Numbered from the stretch's first letter, positions 24,991 to 37,929 are shown. The stretch is DNA of 64,000 bases from Sphagnum compactum (GCA_965153455.1 OZ234503.1:13025118-13089117), one strand, 5' to 3'. The notes: generated by a model not told the origin, from the letters alone. Program-made: numbers and translations.

Positions 24991-26139
24991 AAACAAATAA
25001 TTTTGTAAATAATTAAGTAAAGTTTAGAGTATGTCAAATTTTAATGATTTTTCCACAAATTTTTAAAAATCTCAAAAAGTTCCATGCCCAAAAAAGCTTT
25101 GAATCTAAAATGTATAAGTTTGTATATTTCTCTTTTAAAATTTCTTTACATATAATAAAAATTTTCATAACACCAAATTGCAAGACTTTCTTGTTCCATT
25201 ATTGAATAAAGTCAAGATAATTATTAAGATATGAATGTCCTACTTGCCATAAATGCTCAAGGATTTTCATTCAACCAATGTCTTTGAATTGCAAGACATT
25301 GTGGGCTTGACTTGTTGTATTGGGGTATGTATTAACAATTATTGTCATACCCATTGCATGTCATAGACTGCAAGCAAATCAATATTAATCAGATTAGGCA
25401 CGAATGGACATATTTAGGGTTAAATTACAAACCAATGAAATACGAATCACCAGTGTTAGTTTTTGGGACAAAATTTGCCATTTTTTCAACGAGAAATTGA
25501 GAATTGAATTATGGATATATTCCCCCCCCCAATTGTAAAATTTTGGAGAAATTCACCAAAATTTTGATAACAAGAAATTGGAGAAAAAAGAAGATGAAAA
25601 GAAAAAAAAAGAAGGTCAGGAATCACATTACTGTAGGTACTGATGAACATGTTTAGTGTTGATTACAAGTGGGTATTTGAAAAAGAAAAAGAAAAAAGAA
25701 TGAAAGAAAGTGGCAAAAACTTTGTGTTAAGTGGGCCAAATTTGTGGCCCCAGAAATAAGTGACTATACACCCAAGTGGCCATTGCAGCAGACTCACACA
25801 CTACACTTGTCTGAACAGAGCCAAGCCCAGCCCTAAATGGGATTTTCGCAAGTTCGCAGAATTGCATGTGCCCCTTGCTCGCCCCCACTTGCCCACTTCT
25901 CCCAGTGCATTTCGAAGAGAGAGAGAGAGAGAGGAAAAAAAACAGACAGAAAAAATGAAGAAAAAGAGAGAGAGAAACAAAAGCCTGACTGAAAACTGAC
26001 GCATTTGCAAGAATCCAAAGTCCACGGACAGTTGCAAACCAATCCGTGCAAATGCATAAACATAAATGAACTTGTAGGAAGAAAAAATAGGCTATTTGTC
26101 AATTTCATTATCCATTGCCATTGATGCCTTACAAAAAAA
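24991..26139. other. Intergenic; no gene seen
   Basis: AT-rich at first, with a C10 run at about 25521-25530. From about 25750 the DNA is GC-richer and carries a GA-rich tract (25917-25975) of the kind seen in plant leaders, but no supported exon follows it. Confidence 0.45.
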
Positions 26140-26513
26140 TATTAAAACCATTAAAAGAAACTATAACATCTTCTTAAATAAAAAAAGTTGTAAAACATTG
26201 CAAATAGAATCTTTGAAACCCTTAACAATATGGAAATGGGAATCAATTTCATTTGAAAATCTCATTTGAAGATTTTCTTTTGATGTTGAATTTGGATAGG
26301 TCAACCTATATTGATTCACTATGTCACAAATTGACAAAGCCCACCCTTTTCTTGAAGAGAGAAATGAAAGACATTAAAACAAATGCTTCCGCTATAAAAG
26401 TTGCACCACTATGGGAAGCCAACACTAACACACAATTTATTCTTGACCCATATGCTGCAACAAGTTATTGCACATCATATCTAACAAAAATTGATAAATC
26501 TATCATGAATTAA
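26140..26513 (+). mobile_element. Helitron helicase-like domain fragment
   Basis: The frame 26253-26513 ends WEANTNTQFILDPYAATSYC then TSYLTKIDKS. This matches the Helitron Rep/helicase-like pattern (W.AN.DIQFI..PYA...Y..SYMTK), and FLKREMKDIKTNA precedes it as expected. Only about 85 residues remain; neither Rep catalytic motifs nor Helitron ends were seen. It stops about 580 bp before the LDH start codon. Confidence 0.7.
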
Positions 26514-26564
26514 TTGCAGCAGCTTGCCAAAGTCCCTGCACTTGGAAAAAAACTTCGCGGCAGA

Positions 26565-26599
26565 GACAGACAGACAGACACAGGATAGAGAGAGAGAGA

Positions 26600-26632
<33 letters not shown>
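26565..26632. repeat. Compound microsatellite (GACA)n(GA)n(CA)n
   Basis: GACAGACAGACAGACA, then GA repeats (26586-26600) and 16 CA units (26601-26632), about 460 bp upstream of the LDH start codon. Confidence 0.9.
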
Positions 26633-26638
<6 letters not shown>

Positions 26639-27090
26639 TGGGAGGTGTCTTTTGAAGCTTGCAGAGCTGATTTCTGTATTGGGAAAGACTTCGATCAGTA
26701 GCCTGATTAAACCAGCAGCTCTAATCTCACTCCCATAGTTAGTACTAGAGGTTTTGTTTTTGTTTTGTGAAACTTGGGTGTTTTGGGTGTGAGAGAGATC
26801 CGCGAGAAGGGAAGGAAGAAGAGAGGGATCGTCTAGTCCTTGGAACTCTCAAACTCCAGCTCTAGTTCTCTTTTTTGGTCAAAGATCTCCAACCCTAATA
26901 TTCTGTGGAATTAAGAAAGTGAATTCACATAGCTTGTGGGTGGGGGTGTGAAGACGAAGTTTGTGTGAGGTTTGAGAAACCTTCGAGTTATTCTAGTTTG
27001 CTGCGGCGGGAGCTGCTGCTAGGGAGAGAGCTTCGAAGACCTGTACTGTGCATTGTTCAAGGCTCTGGGTTCTCCTTGCGTTGAATCATC
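26633..27090 (+). promoter_or_regulatory. Presumed LDH promoter and 5' leader
   Basis: GC-richer than the surroundings, with GAGAGA-rich words, leading without interruption to the LDH start codon at 27091. No clear TATA box was identified in it, so the transcription start cannot be placed. Confidence 0.45.
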
Positions 27091-29752
27091 ATGAGAACAG
27101 GAGTGATCGGACAAGTGGGTCCTTACCATCTTGAGACGAGTAGTCTGAGGAAGCAATGCAATCCCAAGTTGAGATGCCAGCAGCAAGCAGCTGCAGCACG
27201 TTCGAAATACAACAAGGGCAACTTTACCAATCCCGCGGTTTGCTTCAGAGAGATATCACTCTCTTGGTCCACAAAGAAGAAAATGAAGCTGAATGGACTT
27301 GAGTGCAGAGCTGAAGCTACTGGGTCGATTCGGGCGACAGCTGCCAGTATCGAAGTCGGCAGCTCGAAGAGATCGTCTTCTTCCCTAGAAGACGCAAGCG
27401 CCAACATAGTGGAGACAATGTTCCAGCCGGTTCTGGATGCAGGGCCGCCTGATCATTCCGCCCGGAGAGTATCAAAGGTGACAGTAGTGGGAGTAGGCAA
27501 TGTTGGAATGGCGTGTGCACAGACGATTATAACACAGGATCTCGCAGACCAGATCGCACTGGTAGACATATTAGCAGACAAATTACGCGGCGAGATGCTA
27601 GATATTCAACATGCGGCTGCTTTTCTACCAAGAGCTGACATCGTTGCCGACACCGATTACGCTATAACAGCCCATTCCGACATATGTATTGTCACTGCTG
27701 GAGCTAGACAGAGAGAGGGAGAATCTCGTTTGGCTCTAGTGGAGCGTAACGTCTCCTTCTTCAAGCAGATCATTCCGGAGCTCGTAAAGTACAGTCCCAA
27801 TGCAATTCTATTGATCATTTCCAATCCTGTGGATGCCCTCACGTTTGTTGCTTGGAAGCTGTCAGGGTTTCCTTCCAATCGGGTCATTGGTTCTGGAACC
27901 AATCTGGACTCTTCTCGATTCAGGTGGCTCATGGCTGATCGTCTGCAAGTGAATGCTCACAATGTTCACGGCTACATTGTGGGTGAACATGGTGACACTT
28001 CTGTTCCTCTCTGGTCCAGTGTGAATGTTGGTGGTGTGCCTATGATCCAGTTCCTACAAGACAAAGGCATTGTTGTTGAGAAGGACACACTGGAAGAACT
28101 CCACAGGTACCTACCTATTCCAGGAATTCTTTCTTTCTTTTCATTTGAATGAATGCTTCAACTCCATACTAGTTATGGAATTTTTTCCTTTCATTTGAAT
28201 TCTTCAACTCGGTATTGAAATTTTTCTTTTCATTCAACTCTTCAATTCCATAGTGGGTATGGAATTTTTTTCATTTCATTCAATTCTTCAATTCCATAGT
28301 GGGTATGGAAATTTTTCTTTTCATTCAATTCTTCAACACCATAGGTAGGGGCTTTTCCTTTTCATTGAATCCCTCAACTCCATAGGTATGGGATTTTTTC
28401 TTTTCATTGAATTGTTAACTCAAATAGGTATGGAATTTTTCTTTTCATTTGAATTCTTCAACTCAGTAGTCTCTCATGGATTCATCCATATGCTGGAAGT
28501 TTTTACTGCTTTTTTTCCCAAGTATTCATGGATTCATGTACACAGAGTTCTCCAGCTGCACAGATGATTTCATCCTCACGGAATTGAACCTAGTTGATGT
28601 TGTTGTACCTCATGTCATTTCTTCAGTAAAACTGCAAAATGCTTGAAACTTTTCATGGCAGAAAGTGTGGCTATGTTCTCATGCCTCCAATGTTATTGTG
28701 TTTGTGATTTCAGTAATGCAACAGATGCTTGAAACTTTGTCATGTACCTCCAATGCTATAATTTGTGATTTTCAGTAATGCAAAATCCTGGAAACTTTTT
28801 TGATAGAACTTAGAAGTGGGGACTATGTCGTCATACCTCCAAGGTTGTTTTTGTGAATTCAGTAGTGGTTGAAAAATGCTTGAAACTTTCTTGACAGAAT
28901 TGAGCCTATTTTTGTTGTAGCTCCAATGCTTATTTGTCATTTCAGCAGTCTAAAGTGCTTGAAAATTTTGCTGGAAGGTTCCCATATCAATGCAAACTTT
29001 AGTTGTAACATATAGGTTGTTTGTGAACCCTGACTGACAAGGGTTATAGTATTAGTGTACTATTATATAGAGGGTGTTGAATAGGCTTGTGTGTAGGCCT
29101 GAAGAAAAATTGTTATGGGCAATGAAATTGCTTGATTTGGTGGTCTGAATTTGTATTCTTAGTTATCTTGAGTGAACAAACAGTTAAATGTGTAATAGGA
29201 TTTGGTAGGTATGTCAGAATTTTAGAGGACCAATGGAAATGGTAGAGAGGGACCATGCTCAAAAGTAAGGGACTTGTGCACTTTGTTTCTTTGATCATTT
29301 TAATCCCATGGTAATGTTCTTGGTGAATATGGAAAGCATCCTACCTCCTTTTTGGAGCTAATGTGGCCAACTTTTATTTTTTATTGACTAATAATGATTT
29401 AGAAGTTGATCCAGGCTAATGGTTCATTGGCTGAAATTGGGTTTGCAGGATGGTGGTGGATGGGGCATATGAGGTGATAAAATTGAAGGGTTATACATCA
29501 TGGGCGATAGGTTACTCAGCAGCAAGCCTGGTAAAGAGCCTGTTGCGAGACCAACGTCGTATTCATCCAGTATCAGTATGTGCAAAGGGATTCCATGGAA
29601 TTGAAGATGAAGTCTTCTTGAGTCTCCCAGCAGAGCTAGGCCGTTCTGGCATAATTGGCATCCTCAACATACCCCTCACTGAGGAAGAAACCCAAAAGCT
29701 TCAAGCATCAGCTAAAGCACTTGCTGAAATCCAAAGCAAACTGGACATCTGA
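27091..29752 (+). CDS. LDH: L-lactate dehydrogenase with N-terminal extension
   Basis: Two exons, 27091-28106 and 29449-29752, join in phase (AG/G) to give 439 aa. The single intron matches the known two-exon plan of plant LDH. Rossmann motif VVGVGNVGMA starts near residue 131 and NAD-binding Asp follows in ALVDI. Substrate and catalytic residues are present: GARQREGESRL (the Gln of LDH rather than the Arg of malate dehydrogenase, plus the mobile-loop Arg), ISNPVD, DSSRFR and GEHGDTSVP with the catalytic His. It reduces pyruvate to lactate with NADH, regenerating NAD under low oxygen. About 125 residues precede the Rossmann motif, far more than the roughly 40 of ordinary plant LDH. The extension is rich in Ser, Lys, Arg and Ala, and CRAEA near residue 72 resembles a chloroplast processing site, so import into an organelle is possible. 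An internal start at Met 65 or 110 would give the usual length. Confidence 0.93.
28130..28475. repeat. Minisatellite A in the LDH intron, 42-45 bp
   Basis: About eight diverged copies of a unit containing CATAGTGGGTATGGAATTTT then CTTTTCATTCAATTCTTCAA. Phase points at 28173, 28258, 28303, 28387 and 28429 fit one- or two-unit spacing. Confidence 0.8.
28620..28975. repeat. Degenerate repeat B in the LDH intron, 60-90 bp
   Basis: Five loose copies of TTTCAGTAATGCAA...GCTTGAAACTTT...ACCTCCAATG, with GCTTGAAACTT-like words near 28642, 28728, 28788, 28879 and 28957. Confidence 0.6.
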
Positions 29753-31789
29753 GCTTTGAGTTGTGCCAGAGTGTTTCTGTGATAAAATCTGAAGGAAAGA
29801 AAATGTGCTGCTTGCCTTTCAAGTGTCTACAGGATCAAGTAAAACTTTCTATTCCACATGTGATTCTTTCCATATTGATGGCAAACTGCATTGCAGTGAC
29901 CATTGGCATCTGATGATGTGTTTATTTTGGGGACCTGAGACTGCAACTATTAATATAAATCTCAATCCAATGTGCTGATACCATTTCCAACAGAGTAGTG
30001 GTTTACATTGGTATTTTATCTAATAACTCTCATTGATATGCAATAAGATAACCAAGTCTGTCTCTGACCTCTGAAAAATGGCTAGAGTGAACCAGTACTC
30101 ACAAGAACACCATACAGGATGGATGTTTGAATAGGAGACTTTTTCATTGTATTCATGTCCCATAACTAACCATGATGTTAGCTATGTACTCACCAGCCAC
30201 ATGCATCTGTCTACCTCGTTGCCACCAAGTGCCCTGGATACTTGCCTGCCTACATAGTGACCAAAAAAGAGGCAGAAAAGACTCTATGAAAACCCTGAAT
30301 AATGGCATAAGATTGGTAAGTACTTGCAGCAATTTGGATCAAGATGATGGTCATCGGCAGTTCTTTTTGTGAATTTTTCTGCACTGTTGTGAAATTTAAC
30401 AGCTCCATGCAAATAGCATGAAGGAAAACAATTCACCAAAAAAGTAGGGTTACGCTTTTGCTTTTGTCAAGTTTGCACTAGTTGACCTTTCTCCATCTTT
30501 GGCCCCTATGATTGCAAGATTCGCATAGGAGCCATAGGAGCCATCTATGCCCCTTCTTCATTAGGAGATCATCAGCCATCATCTTGTGGCCTTTGGAGAT
30601 CAACATGTATCATTTTGTTTTGTCTTACACCATTCCTTCTTCCCTCAAGCTCTCTTATTTGTGTGAGGATGTTGCTTTAGGTGTGGGTCTATTATAGCAA
30701 CATTCAATTTCTTGAGGTGCATAGTTGCAACTTGCCACACTTTATAGTCATAAGTTAATATGGGGATGTGGGGGGCCAGGGGGCAACAACGATCCTTTGA
30801 GCTGTATAGATATGGAAGGATATAACAATTTATGGTGAGGTTTAGTTGAATGACATAATTTGAGCTCAATTTTGAGGTGCTTGATATGAAAAGATCCATT
30901 CGTTCTAATTGACGTTATTGTTTGACAAGTGTGCTTTATGGTTCAAGGTGTTTGATATCTAGTTGAAGTGGCAAGGGTGCAAAACATAGAATTGGTTGCA
31001 TTTTGGGGTTTCTTATTGTCTTCTAAATATAGAATTTCTAAAGACATAGCACAATGATTTGTGGAAAATTGGCAAAGGTATGTCAAAATTGCAATCTTGC
31101 ATATGATGTTGTTATGAATGTTTGTGATCTATAGTTAGGGTTTAGGTTTTGCACCACTCCTGGAATCAAGAAACTTTAGGGGTTTTCCCAAAAACATTGT
31201 TTTACACTTGTGTAGTTTGTGATATTTTTGCACATTGGTTTGAGCATTGCTTGGTATGTTGACAAGTTCTTTGTATGTGAGGCAGATGGGTTTTAATTTG
31301 TCAAGTTTTGTGGACAAAGGTCTATGAATGAAGTTTAATCTATATCATGAGGTACATTTGTTATTATGTTTCACAAATCATCCTCATAGGTTCCTTGGCA
31401 TATGCATTGTGCAACGCTTGCAAATGAAAAAACAATAAACACCATATGCATTGTGCAACTTTTGCAAATGAATAAACCCACAATTTTAGCTTTCTATATA
31501 TAAGTTTAGTAGCATTCAAGATTTGAAAGTGTAAAAGAAAATGATCCAAGTCTATGGTGTGCTCACGGTGTGTTGTGGTGTGGTTCAAGTTTCTAGGTCG
31601 CAATTGTTACTTGGGTAGGAATGAATTAGTCAATTTCTAGTTTTTGGCTTCTAGTTTTGAGGTTTGCAAGATTGATGCTTTTTTTAAGTAGGTGCATAGC
31701 ATGTAGGAAGGTCATAAGAAATCCCCATCAATAATACTCTACCTTTTGCTGCAATTTAACGTTTTTTAGAAATTTGTTTTGGTAAAATA
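29753..31789. other. LDH 3' flank and intergenic DNA; possible LINE scrap
   Basis: The first part should hold the LDH 3' untranslated region. At about 30508-30600 the plus strand reads IGAIYAPSSLGDHQ, with a 9-bp internal duplication just before it. This resembles the start of a LINE endonuclease block (IGxIYAP), but too little remains for a firm call. Nothing else was recognised. Confidence 0.35.
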
Positions 31790-31824
31790 TAGCACACCTA
31801 ATAGGCATTTAGCCTATGTTGAGT

Positions 31825-31955
31825 ATGTAGGTAGAGAATATTAGGTCAACAGCCCATTGTTGACCACAACTCATGTAATTTGTGAGAATTGATATTTAAA
31901 CCCCAAGGATCGATGTCAATTCTTTACCACCAAGCCACCCCACTTGTGACAAATA
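31825..31955 (-). mobile_element. tRNA-derived SINE-like fragment
   Basis: The minus strand reads GGGGTGGCTTGGTGGTAAAG, a good polymerase III A-box, followed about 35 bp later by GGGGTTTAAATATC in the place of a B-box. The distance fits a tRNA-like SINE head. The tail cannot be delimited. Confidence 0.45.
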
Positions 31956-34150
31956 TAATAATGTGCATTTTATTTAACCTAATTTATTTAAAACATTACA
32001 CAGAACATCATTTTGGATATTTGATATTTTATTGAGATTTTGTTGAAATGAATTGATTAAAGTTTAATCTTAAAGCTCTATCAATAATGTACATAATTTT
32101 TTTTCCTTTAAAAAAAATTGATTTGAAATAAAATATATTTGAATTTCGTTATTGAATACCAACACTATTACAAAATATGCGTGCAGTTCACTACTCGTTG
32201 TTAACTAGACCAATGAATTTATTGTTTCTCCACTAGGTCTTGTTCACTACAACCAGTAATTTCACTCGTAATCCAGTGAAATCACTTGGCATATAGGGAC
32301 ACCTTTTGTTATAATGTAATTTACTGATCATTTTTTCAAAAACTTATATTCAAGCACATGATTCATTAATAGATAACATAATAATACATAAAATAACTCT
32401 TTCATATCTTAACCTTCATTTGATTTAAAAATTATATATATATATATAATAATTTACCAATAGAATTTAATTCAAAATTTTAATATATAATTATAAATGG
32501 ATCACAAATTACTCTTACTACCTATTACCTAGCCCATTCAATAAATAAATTATATAGTCTACTTAATTAAATAGTTAATCAATTTTTTTTATCACATATC
32601 AACATGATAAAATAACTACTATTTAGCCCATATACATATTGCCTATTATTTATTACCTTACAATTTATTAGTTGATTAATTAGTTAGCCTAATTATTTAA
32701 TTAAATATAACATTATTTCATTCAACACAATAAAATACTTATTACTAATTAGCCTACTTACATACTACTTATTACCTATTACTTAGTCTACCTAATTAAT
32801 TAACTAATTGAAAAACACTATGGCAAATCGACATGATAAAATACTTATTTTTTAACCACATACATATTACTTACTACCTTGCCCTATTTATTGCTTATTA
32901 CCTATTACCATTTGTTTATCTGACTAGTTGCAAAAATAATTATGTTTTCATCCATCAATGGATGCCTTGAGAAATAAATGTTAAATGTGTATTTTTCACA
33001 CTTAACTACAAATTATGAAGAACCTTATAAAACTAGAAATTTTAAAATGGTCCATTTTTACCATTAATTACCATCACTCCTTTGAAATTTTCACAAACCC
33101 ACCAAACCTTATTACACATTTAACAATTAGTTCATTGAAGAAAGGTAATGGAAAAAAATAAGACCATTCAATCTAGCAATTTCATTCCCCAATTCATATT
33201 GTTTCCACATTTAATTACTTTTACATTTGCAATTAGGATTTATAGTTGCAAATTAAGTTGAAAAGATGTCACATGGTGTCCAATGCTTTATGAACCACTT
33301 TCCAATTCATTGAAACATTCATCTATTTTGGGATGCCATTAAAAATGGATGATATAAATGTCATTTTCATCTTCATTTTCATCCAAATCGATATTAGTTG
33401 GAAGTTTAAATTGCATATGTAGTTACAAACCACTTTGTAATCATTAATGTGATTATAAGTTGTTTCTACTAGTTGTCACGGAGGATAGTCATATCTATAG
33501 TTGCAAAAATGGTTGATTTGGACTCAAGTTGCAAACGCATAGGTTGGAATGGACATGATTATTTATAGTGTTATTACTTGGAACCATAAACTAAACTAGT
33601 CACAAACCATAAAGATTACCTTACAATATTGTTTTCCTCCTCTTTATGCTTTTAGGAGATATTTTACAATCACCTAAGATGTACCCCGATGCATTATCAA
33701 TAGCATAAAATAATTTGTTATCCATGACCACGTCATTAACCTAAATGTTAATTTTTAGTGTGACTCCTAGGTTTAGTTTCAATCATGTGTTTTGTGAAAA
33801 TATGGGGGTTTATTTTGTCCTTCTTACAAGCCATATACCTTGCTAAAGGTGCCCCATATCTATTCAAAATTTGCCAAGATTGACCTTGGTGCATGAAAAA
33901 AAATGTTGCATGCAAGTTATTTTGTTTGCAGGAATTGTTCCAAAAATTGTTATTGGCTATTAATGTCACACTACTATAAGAATTTGTTTACACCATGGCA
34001 CCTTTAAAGAATCTAAATAATAGTTTCACCTTCCATTTTGGGTGGAGATGGTGGTATTATGACATTGGGTTTGGCTCCAATCTTGGAATCAACCATGGCA
34101 AACATGTTGCTTAATATTGTGGTGGCAATGTCTTATCCACATGCATTTGG
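31956..34150. other. AT-rich DNA without genes
   Basis: About 32380-32930 is cryptically simple, built from TTACCTATTA, TTAATTAAAT and TACATATTAC words with a (TA)n tract at 32428-32446. No coding signal was seen on either strand. Confidence 0.55.
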
Positions 34151-34159
34151 CCCAAGTTT

Positions 34160-36110
34160 AGGTAAAACTATTATTGACATTGAGATTGATGAGATTGGGT
34201 TTGAAATCTCCATTGTGCAACCTTCCAAAAAGAGGAAGGCTAAGTGGCAAGTTCAAAGGAATTTTTAGGATACATGGGTTGTCAAGTTCCCATAGGGTGA
34301 AATTGTTGTGGGGGAAGATTGAAAAATGCACCATGTGCAATAATATATTTGCATTAATGTGGAGCAAAGGGAAAGTTATTGGTTCCCAAGTTAGATGGGC
34401 TCCATAATCACAGTAGAAGAAGAAAGTGTAAATGTGCAAAACCAAGGCCAAAGGTAGGTCAATATTACACTAATCTTGATAGTTGGTATGCAAAAAATGA
34501 ACATATATCTAGCACTACAAGCCTTGATTATGTCCTTGAGTAAGTGTTAAATGCAAAGAGTGCCAAGAAAAATAAAAATACTCTAGTTTATTATTATTTT
34601 TCATCTTTTGCAATCATTTGATGGATTATAAGTGCATATAAGGGCTTTTTAAAAAAAAATGTTGAAAAGATTCCTAGGATGCATTGAACTAATTTTAGTG
34701 GCCAAGGAATGGGAGGTGTGTGTTCAATTCCACTTTTACATTGTAATCTTTTATGCATTGTGACTTATGCACGTTTTTGAATAATTTTGGATCACTAGAA
34801 TTGTCATTAATATTTGGATTGTGGGTGGGGAATGGAAGCAAAGTTATGCACATAATGCGGTTTTGGTTGTCATTAAACATGCCATTCAAAATTCAGGATT
34901 TATATGCTTGAATTATGATGAAGTTAGAATAATGGATAACCACAATTGGATGTCAACCTAGTATTATGTGGTTAAAAATTGGTGCAAGGTACCCATATTC
35001 TTGAATTAACAACATGTCATTGAGGTAGTAGGTATAACAACTTAATTACCATGTTGGTGAATTTTATAATTATTATTAGTGGATTACTTTATGGGGATTT
35101 GGTAGCAAAGCTGTTTTGGTTTGGCATAGATGGCATTACTATTTTTCAAGGTTTGAAGACAAGGGTGACAATGGAGCATGCACCATTTCTCAATAGTGTT
35201 CACTACATGGCACACAAGTGTAACCTGAATATGCAATCACTCCCTTCCTTCCCATTGGTTGTGAAAATTGAAGGATTGTTATAGGGCATGGATGTCTTTT
35301 TTTCTCACTTTCCTAATAGGAAATTGGAACATGCAAAGGTGGTAAAAATATTGCAAACAAAAGGATTAAAGATTTTTTGTACTGTTAAGACATGTTGGAT
35401 TAGTATGCTTGCACCCAACAAGGATGTTTTAACTAAGTATAAGAGTCTTGTTGTTAAGATGGGTGATGACATGGCTAGGAATGCATTTGCCAAGAACAAT
35501 TATGAGCACTTGTGTGGCCATGACATTATTTTGGGATTGATTTGTGTGTTAGGTAGTGCAAAGTTTGTCCAAGTTAGTCCATGGTAGAGATATTTTTGTT
35601 TGCGATTTGGTGACCTTTGTCATTATGTACTAGTGATTTATCTATTATGTACACAAACCCATTGAAGGGGATAAACACCCCCAATTTGTGATGTTCAATG
35701 ACTTGGTGCATAGTGTGTGTAATGTTCTACACATGGTTTAGTACATGGAGCCATACACCAATGTTGAATATGCAATAATTTAATTCAACAACCATAAATT
35801 TTTTTTATGTTGCAACAACATCCCACTCCTAATGTAATGTCTATGGTGATTGTTGTGCAATTTGTAAATGATTAATGTATAGGTGTAACTCTTGAGCTAG
35901 TAAAGAACTCAAAAGGTGCTTCCCTATCCATGACCTCATGATTGCAATTAGGATCATTTATCCCTACTATTGGGAAGCACTACATCTAGATGCCACCTTT
36001 ACTAAGCATTTGGCAATTTTAAAACAAAACTTTGCCGCACCAAATCAAAAGGCCCAAATGGTACATTGGTTGTTGGTTTGTTAGATGGTGCATTGTTTGA
36101 CTAGCAAATG
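34160..36110 (+). mobile_element. hAT-type transposase relic, N-terminal two thirds
   Basis: Fragments in order: a degraded zinc-finger segment with KLLVPKLDGLHNHSRRRK (about 34370-34430) and YYTNLDSWYAKNE (34460-34500); then VHYMAHKCNLNMQSLPSFPL (35200-35265), GLKIFCTVKTCWISMLAP (35360-35415) and NYEHLCGHDIILGL (35500-35540); then ELKRCFPIHDL and IIYPYYW (35905-35975). This is the order of a hAT-superfamily transposase core. Stops and frameshifts separate the pieces. The C-terminal dimerisation part is found 3 kb away at 39130-39345. Confidence 0.72.
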
Positions 36111-36288
36111 TCTTTTTAAAAATTATAACCATAAAAAAATAGCCATAGTGTTTTACATCTGCCACTTGATTTCAATTCAATAATTAAGATGTAAGCACAA
36201 TGTTAAAGGTATAAATTTATAGGTTAATTAGTACCATGGGGCATCTTAATAACTAGTTAGTTACTAGTGGTAGATTTACAAGGCAAGT

Positions 36289-37645
36289 TGTTGCATGTGC
36301 CTAGAGCCTGAGCTTAGAGCCTAAAGTTAGAACTTGAGATGGTAAAATATTTTTTCTCTTATGCACATGTAAGTAAAGCCCAAGAATTTGACCACAAAAT
36401 GAATGTTATATATCTAAACCCAAAAGTAATTATGGGGATGAATGTATGCATCATCCTCATTATGGATGAAGGATTTTTTTCATTCATCCAATGTATGGAT
36501 GAAAAACATTAATTCAATTTATATGTTTATAATATATAGAACTTCCATCAAAATTATGGATGAATGTTTTATTTATCATTAAATTCTTATCAATAAAACT
36601 TTCTTTTGCTCTAGTTTTAATTAGTTAGAACTTCATGAAACACACTTTAATTTTATATGATATAACATTTGTTGAATAATATAATGTAAATTCCATTATA
36701 AATGTATTTAATGACTATGGTTTTAAATGCCATTATTTTCAATAAGTCTTAATTATATTACTATTATCATGCTAACATCCACCCCATGGTTGTTGTTTAT
36801 TTAAAAATGAATTATTTTATTTCATTTTATTTTTGGGCAAGTTGACCTAGTGTTGTTAATGACATTATATTTTTTTTTCCTTCTCCAAAGGTGCCATAAC
36901 TCCCTATAAACCTATTTGTAAGCATTGTGGATGACAACATGGGATTTTGTTTTCATTCTTTTATGAGGGTGCCACAATTTCCATCAAATCTAATTAATGT
37001 TGTTGACAACGATGGGTTTTGAATGCTTTAGATATCTTTAAACTACCTATTATCATTGATGACAATGAATTTTTAAATTAATTTAATTTAATTTCAAGCA
37101 CTTTAATTAACCTTTTTCAAACAACTTATAATCATAGTGACAATGAGGTTGTTTTTAATGATTATTTATTTTCAAGTCATCCATATATAATGTTGTCGAC
37201 AACAATTGTGGGGGGGGGGGGGGGGGGGGTTACACTCATCCCATAACAACATTTTTTAATTGCTTAACATTGTTGATGAAAATCATTTTTCAAACAAAAT
37301 TTTAAAAATCATTTTGGTAACATCATCATATTTTCCCTTATAGTTACATTATCCATCATTATTGAATGACATTTAATTTTGAAATATGAATACTTGGACA
37401 ACAAATGAAGATGGATATAAATAATTTTTAATTTTTTTATCCTACAATCATGGATGAATTTCATCTAATGATTATTGATTTAATCCAACTCATAGATGAA
37501 ATTCATCCATGAAAATAACATTCATTCATATGAGATCATTCATTTATGGACACATTCATCCATGTAGGTAGATTAAAATCACATCAAGCTTTAAGCTACA
37601 AGCTCCAAGCTCCAAGCTTAAGCTTTACGCTGATGCACAAGCCAT
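36289..37645. mobile_element. Candidate insertion with imperfect inverted ends
   Basis: The left end carries TGCCTAGAGCCTGAGCTTAG followed by AGCCTAAAG. The right end, read in reverse, has GCGTAAAGCTTAAGCTTGGA followed by GCTTGGAGCTT. Over about 60 bp they match imperfectly. Inside both ends lie many ATGGATGAA/TTCATCCAT words in opposite orientation. It sits inside the broken hAT transposase. No target duplication was identified, so the limits are approximate. Confidence 0.4.
37210..37229. repeat. G20 homopolymer
   Basis: Twenty consecutive G on the plus strand, in otherwise AT-rich DNA inside the candidate insertion. The length may be uncertain in the assembly. Confidence 0.9.
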
Positions 37646-37929
37646 CCTCATAGCCTTACCAAAGGATGAAGCAAATGGGGTTAGTTAGTTGAATGGTTGG
37701 TGATAGTCCAGTAATCATCTAGTGGATTTTTAAGAAGGATTAGGATAAAGACCTACTTTCATTGGGAGGATATGGGCTTTGTGTGGTCTTGAAAGGAAAG
37801 GAGGAAGAGAGGATGATTGTGAGTCATTCCATTGTAGTCTAGTTTGGAATTTTTTATGTGTTGACTTTTTTTGTGAAGAAGGTGTGGGTGACAATCATAT
37901 ATATATTAATTCAGAGAGTCCATCTGTCT

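Noticed and set aside
27091-29752. Malate dehydrogenase
   Set aside because: The specificity position has Gln in GARQREGESR, as in lactate dehydrogenase, and the two-exon structure is that of plant LDH.
36289-37645. Firm call of a complete transposon
   Set aside because: The inverted ends match only partly and no target duplication was found, so it is kept as a candidate only.
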